Positions 1 through 6,061 of a DNA stretch of 14,119 nucleotides are shown here, piece by piece; the first letter of the stretch is position 1, and each line of letters begins with the position of its first letter. This DNA is from Roseiarcus sp043739325 (GTDB taxonomy: Bacteria > Pseudomonadota > Alphaproteobacteria > Rhizobiales > Beijerinckiaceae), in NCBI GenBank assembly GCA_043739325.1, contig JAYUFK010000167.1, positions 1 to 14,119 of the forward strand. Direction: 5' to 3'. The notes under the pieces are model-generated. The model saw nothing but the letters and a program-made list of their open reading frames with translations, was not told where the DNA came from and ran no database searches. Both the position numbers and the translations under genes were made by a program.

Positions 1-669
1 GTTGATCGCCTTGAGCGTCGCGCCAGCGACAATGCCGGTCTTGCGCAGGCCCATGCGTCCCTGAAAATGCTTCACCGCGCCGGTCAAGTCGTCGTCCCAG
101 ACGAGACTTGCAAGTGTTTCCAGAGCGGCGGCCGGCGCGAGATCGCCCTCCGCGGCGAGGCGCTTGCGCAACATCGCGACCGCCGGGCCCTTGTCGCCGG
201 GCCGCATCGGGCTGGATATTTGCGGCCAGCCTCCCGTCTGATCGATCGCGCGATAGGCTTCCAAAGCCCTCGATGTCGCTTCCAAAGTGCCGGGCTGCAG
301 CGTCGGCATTGGATCGTCCGACAACGCGGTCTCAAGCGGCGGCGCGATGCGGACAATCTTCTTCTTCGGTTTGGGCGGAACGAGCGCGGGGGCGTTCGGG
401 TCAACGGGGATCGGCAGCGCCGCGGCGCCTGGCAAGTTCGGGATCGGCACGGGCGCCGGCGTGGAAACTGGCGCAGGCGTGGGTATGGGTGCGGGCGTCG
501 CGGCCGGCGTAGGCGCGACGACTGCCGGGGACGGCGTCGGCGTGGAAGCCGGTGTTGGGGTGGAAACCGGCGTCGCCGGCACGGGCGCCGCCTGCTGCGC
601 CAACGCGGCGCCGGCAATAACCAACGCCGCGGCGCCAAACGCCGCCGCAAATCTCAATCGCCCAATCAT
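1..669 (-). CDS. L,D-transpeptidase-like exported cell-wall protein, N-terminal part (runs off left edge)
   Basis: An open frame of 223 codons reaches base 1 without a stop, so the C-terminus is missing. Residues 1-24 look like a Sec signal peptide (MIGRLRF, hydrophobic core, cleavage after ALA at 22-24). Residues about 28-100 are an extreme Pro/Ala/Thr/Val linker with TP and AP repeats, followed by a basic patch (KPKKK, 100-104). Residues about 138-150 (AYRAIDQTGGWPQI) and 156-223 (PGDKGPAVAMLRKRL; DDDLTGAVKHFQGRMGL) match the scaffold start and peptidoglycan-binding domain of YcbB-type L,D-transpeptidases. These make 3-3 peptidoglycan crosslinks in the periplasm. The catalytic YkuD domain with its Cys would lie beyond base 1 and is not seen, so the family call rests on the N-terminal half. 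The chosen ATG has only a weak AGG nearby; an in-frame ATG at 702 would add 11 residues. A TATTAT -10-like box lies at 713-708, with no good -35. The gene lies 85 bp after lutC with no terminator seen between them. Confidence 0.72.
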   Translation of the reverse strand, partial: MIGRLRFAAAFGAAALVIAGAALAQQAAPVPATPVSTPTPASTPTPSPAVVAPTPAATPAPIPTPAPVSTPAPVPIPNLPGAAALPIPVDPNAPALVPPKPKKKIVRIAPPLETALSDDPMPTLQPGTLEATSRALEAYRAIDQTGGWPQISSPMRPGDKGPAVAMLRKRLAAEGDLAPAAALETLASLVWDDDLTGAVKHFQGRMGLRKTGIVAGATLKAIN

Positions 670-754
670 TTTACAAAACCTGAACGCAATCGAAATCGTC
701 ATTAAGCATAATATGGTTACTAAATCATCTTGACGGCTTCATTGTGGGCGCTGT

Positions 755-1429
755 TCAAGCCCCCGCGACAATGACAATGTGGAGCCGCCGTGGCCCGTGC
801 GCGCCAAGCAACAGCGTCTGCTCGATATCGGCGGAGCGCGACGGGCCAGTGATGAAATTCAACGTGCGCGGCATCGCGCCCTTGCCGTAGGCGGCGCGCA
901 AACGCGACCAGATCGCTTCGTAATCGCCGGCGACATCGCTCGCGGCGAGGACGACGATATGATTGTCGGGCAGGAAATTCAGCGTCGTCGGATTGTCCGC
1001 GCCTGAAGCCAGGGCCAGCGTGCCGCTCTCGGCGACGGCGCCGAATGCCGCGCTGAGGCCATTGAGATCGTGCCCGTCGGACGGCCCGTGCGTCACTTCA
1101 ATGAGCGTGCCCGTCCAAGGCATCGCGGCAAGACGCTTGTCGTCGCCCATGCGCAGGGTCGCGGGCAGGTTGTTCTCGCGCAGATAGCGCGCGATCTCGG
1201 CCGGCGCTTCGTCATAGCTTTTAACCTCCGCGAGGCTCGCTTGCGCCCGCGCCGCCTCGCTCTTGAAAGTCTCGAGGCGCGTCGCGGCGTCGCCATGTCC
1301 CCGTGCGGGGATGACGCCGCTTGGCGCTCGCGCTAACCGATCGGCCACCGCCATGCGGCGCGGCGCTTCATCGCCGGTGACGTTGAGCGCGTGGCGGATC
1401 GAGGCGAAGATCGTTTCCCTGGCGCTCAT
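755..1429 (-). CDS. lutC: LutC, LUD-domain lactate utilization protein
   Basis: This 224-residue LUD (DUF162) protein is the third subunit of the LutABC/LldEFG system, which oxidises L-lactate to pyruvate in the cytoplasm. The N-terminus MSARETIFASIRHAL is the usual short helix of LutC. The LUD core carries AESGTLAL, LPDNHIVV and, near the C-terminus, NFITGPSRSADIEQTLLLG followed by HGPRRLHIVI, which is the characteristic family ending. Length agrees with known LutC proteins (about 200-240). The start ATG overlaps the lutB stop in ATGA (1426-1429), so translation is coupled to lutB. A longer open frame extends upstream inside lutB but lacks LutC-like sequence, so this ATG is preferred. No flavin- or iron-binding motif is visible in this subunit. 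Last gene of the lut operon. Confidence 0.93.
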   Translation of the reverse strand: MSARETIFASIRHALNVTGDEAPRRMAVADRLARAPSGVIPARGHGDAATRLETFKSEAARAQASLAEVKSYDEAPAEIARYLRENNLPATLRMGDDKRLAAMPWTGTLIEVTHGPSDGHDLNGLSAAFGAVAESGTLALASGADNPTTLNFLPDNHIVVLAASDVAGDYEAIWSRLRAAYGKGAMPRTLNFITGPSRSADIEQTLLLGAHGPRRLHIVIVAGA

Positions 1430-2853
1430 TTGGTCTTGCCGCTTTTCGCCCGCCATTGGCTCTGGAATGTCGCGCCCTGCGGCGCGGGAAAATCGCGATA
1501 CTTTGTCCAGCCGCCCGCCAGCGGCAGCGAAGCGAAGCGCCCCTTGGAGCGCCCCATCAGATGCAGCGCGCGCATCGCCATGTCCGTGGAAAATCGATAC
1601 AGGCCCGCGCGCCTGGCGAAATACGCCCAGAAGCCAAGGCCGTAGCGGACGACACGCGGCGACAGATGGCGCTCGAACTCGCGCTCGCGCCAATGGCGCA
1701 TCAGCTTGGGCAGGGGAATGCGAACCGGACAAACCGCCTCGCAGCGCCCGCAAAACGTCGAGGCGTTGGGCAATTGGCCGCCTTCCGCGACGCCGATCAG
1801 CGACGGCGTCAGCACCGCGCCCATCGGTCCGGGATAGACCCAGCCATAAGCGTGGCCGCCGATGGCGTGATAAACCGGACAATGGTTCATGCAGGCGCCG
1901 CAGCGGATGCAGCGCAGCATGTCCTCGAATTCGCCGCCCAGCATGTTGGAGCGGCCGTTGTCGAGCAGGACGACGTGATATTCCTCGGGACCGTCGACGT
2001 CGCCGGACCGGCGCGGCCCGGTCGACAGCGTCGTATAGACGGACATGTCCTGCCCCGTCGCCGAGCGGGCGAGAACGCGCAGCAATTGCGAAGCATCCTC
2101 CAGCGTCGGCACGATCTTTTCCAGCGAGGCGATGACGACATGGACCTTCGGCAGCAATTGCGTCAGATCGCCATTGCCCTCGTTGGTGACGATGATCGAG
2201 GCGCCGGTTTCGGCGATCAGGAAATTGGCGCCGGTGACGCCAATGTCGGCGTGTAAGAATTTGTTGCGCAGAATGCCGCGCGCTTCGCCAAGCAATTGCT
2301 CGGGCTGGGAGAGATCGCGGTCCTTGGGAAGATCGACATGAACGCGGCGAAAGTCGGCCTCGATGTCCTGCTTGGTGACATGGATCGCTGGTGCGATGAT
2401 ATGCGACGGCGCTTCGCCGCGCAGCTGGATGATGTACTCGCCCAGATCCGTTTCGACCGCCTCGATTCCCGCGCCTTCCAGCGCCGCGTTGAGGCCGATC
2501 TCTTCCGAGATCATCGACTTGCCCTTGGTCACCGACTTGGCGCCGCGCTCGCGGCATAGCCCGAGGATGATGTCGTTGGCTTCCTTGGCCGTGAGCGCGA
2601 AGTGCACATGGCCGCCGGACTCGCGCACCTTCGTTTCATAGGCTTCGAGATAAAGATCGAGATGCGCGAGCGTGTGATCCTTGATGTCGCGCGCGCTGTC
2701 GCGCAGCGCCTCGAATTCCGGCAGTCGCGCTACAGCCGCGGCGCGGCGGCCAATGAAATTCTGCGCATGCGGCAGCGCGCGCTGCAACCGCGCATCGTGC
2801 AGCGCTTCATGCGCATTGGCCTTGAACTGCGTCGATGTGGGCGCCGCCGTCAT
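1426..2853 (-). CDS. lutB: LutB, iron-sulfur/LUD subunit of L-lactate oxidation complex
   Basis: This 475-residue protein is the LutB/LldF subunit: an N-terminal LUD domain (about 60-300) fused to a ferredoxin-like module. LUD motifs include KGKSMISEEIGLN and GVTGANFLIAETGASIIVTNEGNGDL in two pieces near residues 110-230. The first 4Fe-4S motif is CIRCGACMNHC (Cys 315, 318, 321, 325). The second is FCGRCEAVCP (Cys 368, 371, 375), where a Ser occupies the outermost Cys position, as I remember it for this family. It probably passes electrons from lactate oxidation toward the quinone pool or another Fe-S partner. The start ATG overlaps the lutA stop (ATGA, 2850-2853) and its stop overlaps lutC, so the three genes form one coupled operon. 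The C-terminal 100 residues are rich in Arg and aromatic residues, as is usual. No truncation seen. Confidence 0.95.
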   Translation of the reverse strand: MTAAPTSTQFKANAHEALHDARLQRALPHAQNFIGRRAAAVARLPEFEALRDSARDIKDHTLAHLDLYLEAYETKVRESGGHVHFALTAKEANDIILGLCRERGAKSVTKGKSMISEEIGLNAALEGAGIEAVETDLGEYIIQLRGEAPSHIIAPAIHVTKQDIEADFRRVHVDLPKDRDLSQPEQLLGEARGILRNKFLHADIGVTGANFLIAETGASIIVTNEGNGDLTQLLPKVHVVIASLEKIVPTLEDASQLLRVLARSATGQDMSVYTTLSTGPRRSGDVDGPEEYHVVLLDNGRSNMLGGEFEDMLRCIRCGACMNHCPVYHAIGGHAYGWVYPGPMGAVLTPSLIGVAEGGQLPNASTFCGRCEAVCPVRIPLPKLMRHWREREFERHLSPRVVRYGLGFWAYFARRAGLYRFSTDMAMRALHLMGRSKGRFASLPLAGGWTKYRDFPAPQGATFQSQWRAKSGKTK

Positions 2854-3635
2854 GTGCGCGCCTGCTGCGGCGCGGCGCCAATCGGCGGCGCATCGAGCGA
2901 GCCGGCGAGAACTTCGGCGACATGGCGCACGGCGATCGTGCGCCCTTGACGCTGTAGTTTACCCGCTATGTTCATCAGGCAACCCAGATCGCCGGCGAGC
3001 AGCATGTCGGCGCCGGTGGCCGAGATGTGCGCCGTCTTTTGCGTGACGATCGCATCGGAAAGCTCGCCGTATTTGACGGCGAACGTGCCGCCGAACCCGC
3101 AACAGACATCGGCGCCTTCGAGTTCGACCAGCCGCAGGCCTTCGACCGTCGCCAACAACTTGCGCGGTTGCGACGCAACACCCATCTCGCGCAGGCCGGA
3201 ACATGAATCGTGATAGGCGACGGTTCCCTCGAACTTCGCCGAAACTTTAGTGACTTTCAGGACGTCGACGAGGAAGCTGACAAGTTCAAAGCATTTGCGC
3301 GCGAACGCGTTGGCGATCGTCGCCCGCTCCGGCTCGTCGGCGAAGAGTTCGGGATAATGGCGCGCCAGCATGCCGCCGCAGGAGCCGCTCGGCGCGACGA
3401 CATAGTCGCAGTCGCCGAACGCCTGCATGGTCGCCCAAGCGATATCGCGCGTCGTCGCCTTGTCGCCGGAATTGTAGGCGGGCTGGCCGCAGCAGGTCTG
3501 GCTCGGGACGAACACGCTGCAGCCGGCGTCCTCCAGCAATTTGACCGCGGCGAAGCCGACGCTTGGCCGCATCAAATCGACGAGGCAGGTGACGAACAGG
3601 CCAACGCGGATCGGCGGTTTGCGGGCTTCGGTCAA
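2850..3635 (-). CDS. lutA: LutA, CCG-domain Fe-S subunit of L-lactate oxidation complex
   Basis: With the TTG start this is 261 residues, near the usual 240-250 for LutA/LldE. Two cysteine-rich CCG domains (heterodisulfide-reductase-B type) are intact: Cys17, Cys48-Cys49-Gly (TCCGQPAYNSG), Cys86; and Cys145 (YHDSCSGLREMG), Cys178-Cys179-Gly (CCGFGGTFAVKYG), Cys219 (GDLGCLMNIAG). These domains bind Fe-S clusters in electron-transfer subunits of hydroxyacid oxidases. The frame stays open upstream to 3992, but that stretch is antisense to pncB and unlike LutA. TTG at 3635 is preferred because AGAAGGG (3648-3642) lies six bases upstream and family homology (IRVGLFVTCLVD) starts just after it; the next in-frame ATG (LMRPSVG) would remove Cys17. 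First gene of lutABC, with its stop overlapping the lutB start. Divergent from pncB, 135 bp away. Confidence 0.93.
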   Translation of the reverse strand: MTEARKPPIRVGLFVTCLVDLMRPSVGFAAVKLLEDAGCSVFVPSQTCCGQPAYNSGDKATTRDIAWATMQAFGDCDYVVAPSGSCGGMLARHYPELFADEPERATIANAFARKCFELVSFLVDVLKVTKVSAKFEGTVAYHDSCSGLREMGVASQPRKLLATVEGLRLVELEGADVCCGFGGTFAVKYGELSDAIVTQKTAHISATGADMLLAGDLGCLMNIAGKLQRQGRTIAVRHVAEVLAGSLDAPPIGAAPQQART

Positions 3636-3659
3636 GATCGTCCCTTCTACTATGATTTG

Positions 3660-3694
3660 AATGTAACATTGGACTGGCGCGACCAGCCCTGCAA
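3660..3694 (-). promoter_or_regulatory. Candidate lutABC promoter/operator region
   Basis: Two small symmetric elements lie between lutA and pncB. AATGTAACATT at 3660-3670 has 5-bp arms around one base. CTGGCGCGACCAG at 3674-3686 is a 13-bp palindrome with one mismatched pair, resembling the TGGTC...GACCA style of FadR-subfamily operators. On the minus strand a TTGCAG (3694-3689) could be a -35 box with CAATGT 17 bases on, but the -10 is poor. The minus-strand sequence AATGTTACATT differs by one base from part of the palindrome beside the GntR gene. This suggests control of lutABC by that regulator; it is inference from short motifs. Confidence 0.35.
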
Positions 3695-3770
3695 GCGCTT
3701 TTAAGATTGCCGCGGCGCAACGACCCGCGGCGCTCTTGTCGCGCGATGTCCGCGCCATTAATGTTGGCGC

Positions 3771-5084
3771 ATGACCCCGGATATCGCCACGCGCGTCTAC
3801 AACCACGGTTTCCGCATCGATCCGATCGTGCGCACGCTGCTCGATACCGATTTTTACAAGCTGCTGATGCTGCAAATGATCTGGAAGCTGCACCCCGGGC
3901 GCAAGGCGACTTTCCAGCTCATCAATCGAACTTCCCGCGTTCGGCTGGCCGAAATTGTCGACGAGAAGGAACTGACGGATCAACTCGATCACGCTCGCGG
4001 CCTGCGTCTGGCCAAAAACGAATTGATCTGGCTGGCCGGCAATACGTTCTACGGCACGCGGCAGATTTTTGAGCCGGCGTTCATCGAATGGCTCGCCGGC
4101 TTCCGCCTGCCGGATTACGAGCTTACCCGCCGCGATGGCCAGTATGAGCTGCGGTTCGAGGGCCTCTGGCGCGAGACCACGATGTGGGAGATTCCCGCCC
4201 TGGCGATCATCAACGAACTGCGCGCCCGCGCCGCGGTCCGTTCGATGAGCCGGTTCGATCTCGACGTACTTTATGCCCGCGCCAAAGCCAAACTATGGCT
4301 GAAGGTCGAGCGGCTGCGCGCGCTGGGCAACGAGGGACCCTTGCGGATTTCCGACTTCGGCACGCGCCGCCGCCACAGCTTTCTCTGGCACCGCTGGTGC
4401 GTCGAGGCGATGCAGGAAGGGCTCGGCGACAATTTTATCGGCACTTCCAACGTCAAGCACGCGATGGACACCGGCCTTGAGGCGATCGGCACCAACGCCC
4501 ATGAACTGCCGATGGTTTATGCCGCTATCGCGGCCAATGACGACGCCCTGCGCAGCGCGCCCTACGATGTCCTGCGCGATTGGGCCAAGATGTATGGCGG
4601 CAATCTGCTGGTTGTTCTGCCCGATTGCTTCGGTTCGACCGCCTTTCTCGCACAGGCGCCCGACTGGGTTGCCGACTGGAAAGGCGCGCGGCCCGATTCC
4701 AAGCCCCCGGTCGACGGCGCGCGCGAATTGATCGCCTGGTGGAAGGCGCGCGGACGCGACCCGCGCGACAAACTTGTCGTGCTGTCGGACGGGATGGACA
4801 TCGACTCGATCGAGGAATCAGTTCGCAGCTTGCGCGGCCAGGTCAACGTCTCGGTCGGCTGGGGCACCAACCTCACCAATGATTTCGTCGGCTGCGCGCC
4901 CGCCGGCGTCGATGGCGATTTGCGCGCGATATCGCTGGTCTGCAAGGTCGTCGACGCGGACGGCAAGCCCGCGGTGAAACTCTCCGACAACCCCAACAAG
5001 ATGGTGGGGCCGGACAGCGAAATCGCCAGGTATCGCCGGGTGTTTGGCGCGGCCGGCGTCGTCCCGCAGCCGGTGCTGGTTTAG
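3771..5084 (+). CDS. pncB: Nicotinate phosphoribosyltransferase PncB
   Basis: 437 residues. It converts nicotinate and PRPP, with ATP, to nicotinate mononucleotide in the Preiss-Handler route to NAD, in the cytoplasm. The N-terminal signature LLDTDFYKLLMLQMIWK (23-39) is typical, as are ISDFGTRRRHSF (193-204), the strand with GTSNVKHA (224-231) and GTNAHELPM (240-248), where His244 is the expected transiently phosphorylated His. Later SDGMDID and WGTNLTND form the phosphoribosyl-binding part. Length matches alphaproteobacterial PncB (E. coli about 400). An in-frame TAA at 3759-3761 rules out any longer start. No clear Shine-Dalgarno precedes the ATG. It is divergent from lutA and stops seven bases before the end of the convergent regulator gene. 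Its placement in a hydroxyacid-oxidation cluster has no evident mechanistic reason, beyond a loose link through redox metabolism. Confidence 0.96.
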   Translation: MTPDIATRVYNHGFRIDPIVRTLLDTDFYKLLMLQMIWKLHPGRKATFQLINRTSRVRLAEIVDEKELTDQLDHARGLRLAKNELIWLAGNTFYGTRQIFEPAFIEWLAGFRLPDYELTRRDGQYELRFEGLWRETTMWEIPALAIINELRARAAVRSMSRFDLDVLYARAKAKLWLKVERLRALGNEGPLRISDFGTRRRHSFLWHRWCVEAMQEGLGDNFIGTSNVKHAMDTGLEAIGTNAHELPMVYAAIAANDDALRSAPYDVLRDWAKMYGGNLLVVLPDCFGSTAFLAQAPDWVADWKGARPDSKPPVDGARELIAWWKARGRDPRDKLVVLSDGMDIDSIEESVRSLRGQVNVSVGWGTNLTNDFVGCAPAGVDGDLRAISLVCKVVDADGKPAVKLSDNPNKMVGPDSEIARYRRVFGAAGVVPQPVLV

Positions 5085-5091
5085 CGCCGCA

Positions 5092-5922
5092 TCAGTTCGC
5101 GACGAGATCTTGCCGCGAGACTCGGCGCAGCGATGCCGCCTGACGCAGTTCATCGCGCCGGATTTCATCGTTGGTCGCGACGATGAACGCGATATGCTGC
5201 GTTGCCGCGCGTTCCGCCTCCGCGCCATCGCCGGCCAGCACCGCCTCGCCAATCCGCAGATGCTGGTCGAGCAACTTGTCCCGCACGCCGGGGCGGCGGT
5301 ACAGGGTCTCGCGGTTAAAGAAGACGCCCTGACGAAGCATGTCGGCGAGCACGCGCATGACATGCAAGAGCACGACATTGTGAGCCGCCTCATAGATCAG
5401 CACATGCAGGCGGACATCCGTTTCCGCCTCGTGAGCCGAGTCCGACGCCGTGTGCGCGTGTCGCATTTCCTTGAGGCAGTCGCGGATCAAGTTGCGGTCC
5501 GCGTCGGTCGCGCGCGTCGCCGCCAGACCTGTCGCGTGCACTTCGATCAAGCGCCTGAATTCAAAATAATCGGCGTTGACCCGCTCGCTTTGGCTGAACA
5601 GCTCGGCGAGAGGGTCGGCAAGCTTGGCGGCGAATTGTGCGACGACCGTGCCGGCCCTGTTTGTGGTGAGCAGGCCTTTTCTTTCGAGCAGGGTCAAAGC
5701 CTCTCGGAGAGAGGGCCGCGATACTCCGAGTTTCGCCGCCAGTTCGCGTTCGGCGATGAGCTTTTCGCCCGGGCGCACGACGCCTTCCAGGATCATCGCC
5801 TGAATATGATCCGCGATGGCGTCGGCAAGCTTGGCCGGCTTGATCGTCTCGCTCACCAGCGCCCTCCTGTCATCGAACGACCGCGCCGCCGCGCCTGGAG
5901 CCCGATCGTTCTGGTAATTCAT
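5092..5922 (-). CDS. FadR-subfamily GntR transcriptional regulator (FCD domain), probable lactate/glycolate regulator
   Basis: 276 residues from ATG 5922. An N-terminal winged helix-turn-helix spans about 28-95 (IKPAKLADAIADHIQ; GEKLIAERELAAKLGVSRPSLREAL; RKGLLTTNRAGTVV). A C-terminal FCD effector domain spans about 110-250, with the expected metal-binding set Asp169, His173, His221 and His243 in place (TDVRLH, EAAHN, DQHLRIG, TQHIAF). FCD regulators such as LldR, GlcC and PdhR respond to small organic acids. Divergent placement beside lldP-glcDEF makes lactate or glycolate the likely effector and that operon the likely target. An in-frame GTG at 5967 would add 15 residues, but no Shine-Dalgarno supports it and it would lie almost in the operator; ATG 5922 has a weak GAAG upstream. 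Assignment to LldR versus GlcC cannot be settled from sequence alone, so no symbol is given. Confidence 0.92.
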   Translation of the reverse strand: MNYQNDRAPGAAARSFDDRRALVSETIKPAKLADAIADHIQAMILEGVVRPGEKLIAERELAAKLGVSRPSLREALTLLERKGLLTTNRAGTVVAQFAAKLADPLAELFSQSERVNADYFEFRRLIEVHATGLAATRATDADRNLIRDCLKEMRHAHTASDSAHEAETDVRLHVLIYEAAHNVVLLHVMRVLADMLRQGVFFNRETLYRRPGVRDKLLDQHLRIGEAVLAGDGAEAERAATQHIAFIVATNDEIRRDELRQAASLRRVSRQDLVAN

Positions 5923-5960
5923 TTTTGTTATCTTCGTCAATGGTATAGGATAATCGCCAA

Positions 5961-5989
5961 TTGACACACTGGTAATATTACATTACCAA
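5961..5989 (+). promoter_or_regulatory. Candidate lldP-glcDEF promoter
   Basis: A consensus -35 hexamer TTGACA (5961-5966) faces the permease operon. With a 17-base spacer the -10 would be TACCAA (5984-5989), a weak match. The spacer and -10 are covered by the inverted repeat at 5970-5988, so a bound repressor would block the polymerase. On the opposite strand TTACCA (5976-5971) and TATCCT (5953-5948), spaced by 17, could serve the regulator gene, which would make the site autoregulatory. Start sites are not proven. Confidence 0.4.
5970..5988. promoter_or_regulatory. 19-bp inverted repeat, candidate operator of the adjacent GntR/FCD regulator
   Basis: TGGTAATATTACATTACCA has perfect 7-bp arms (TGGTAAT / ATTACCA) around five bases, and contains the perfect 10-bp palindrome GTAATATTAC (5972-5981). 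It is the only strong palindrome in the divergent region between the regulator and lldP and has the TGGT...ACCA ends common in FadR-subfamily sites. It overlaps the candidate lldP promoter. The half-site TGGTA recurs at 5941 and 5912, each exactly 29 bp away. That it binds this regulator is inference from position. Confidence 0.6.
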
Positions 5990-6061
5990 ACATTTGGGGT
6001 AAATCCGTGCGGGTTTGCATGGCGCGCAAGCGCGCAAAAATAAAACTGGGGGGAGACGATC

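Noticed and set aside
481..495. GGGTATGGGTGCGGG as a G-quadruplex
   Set aside because: Only three runs of three G are close together; a fourth run is missing.
84..705. Arg-rich and Gly-rich open frames on both strands over the first 700 bases
   Set aside because: They are shadows of the Pro-rich linker of the L,D-transpeptidase-like gene, which has the signal peptide and recognisable domain sequence.
3636..3992. Upstream extension of the lutA frame to 3992
   Set aside because: It runs antisense into pncB, has no LutA-like sequence, and a Shine-Dalgarno supports TTG 3635.
6022..6035. GCGCG-CAAG-CGCGC stem in the lldP leader as a riboswitch or terminator
   Set aside because: Only five pairs, followed by A-rich rather than U-rich sequence, and no larger conserved fold is evident.
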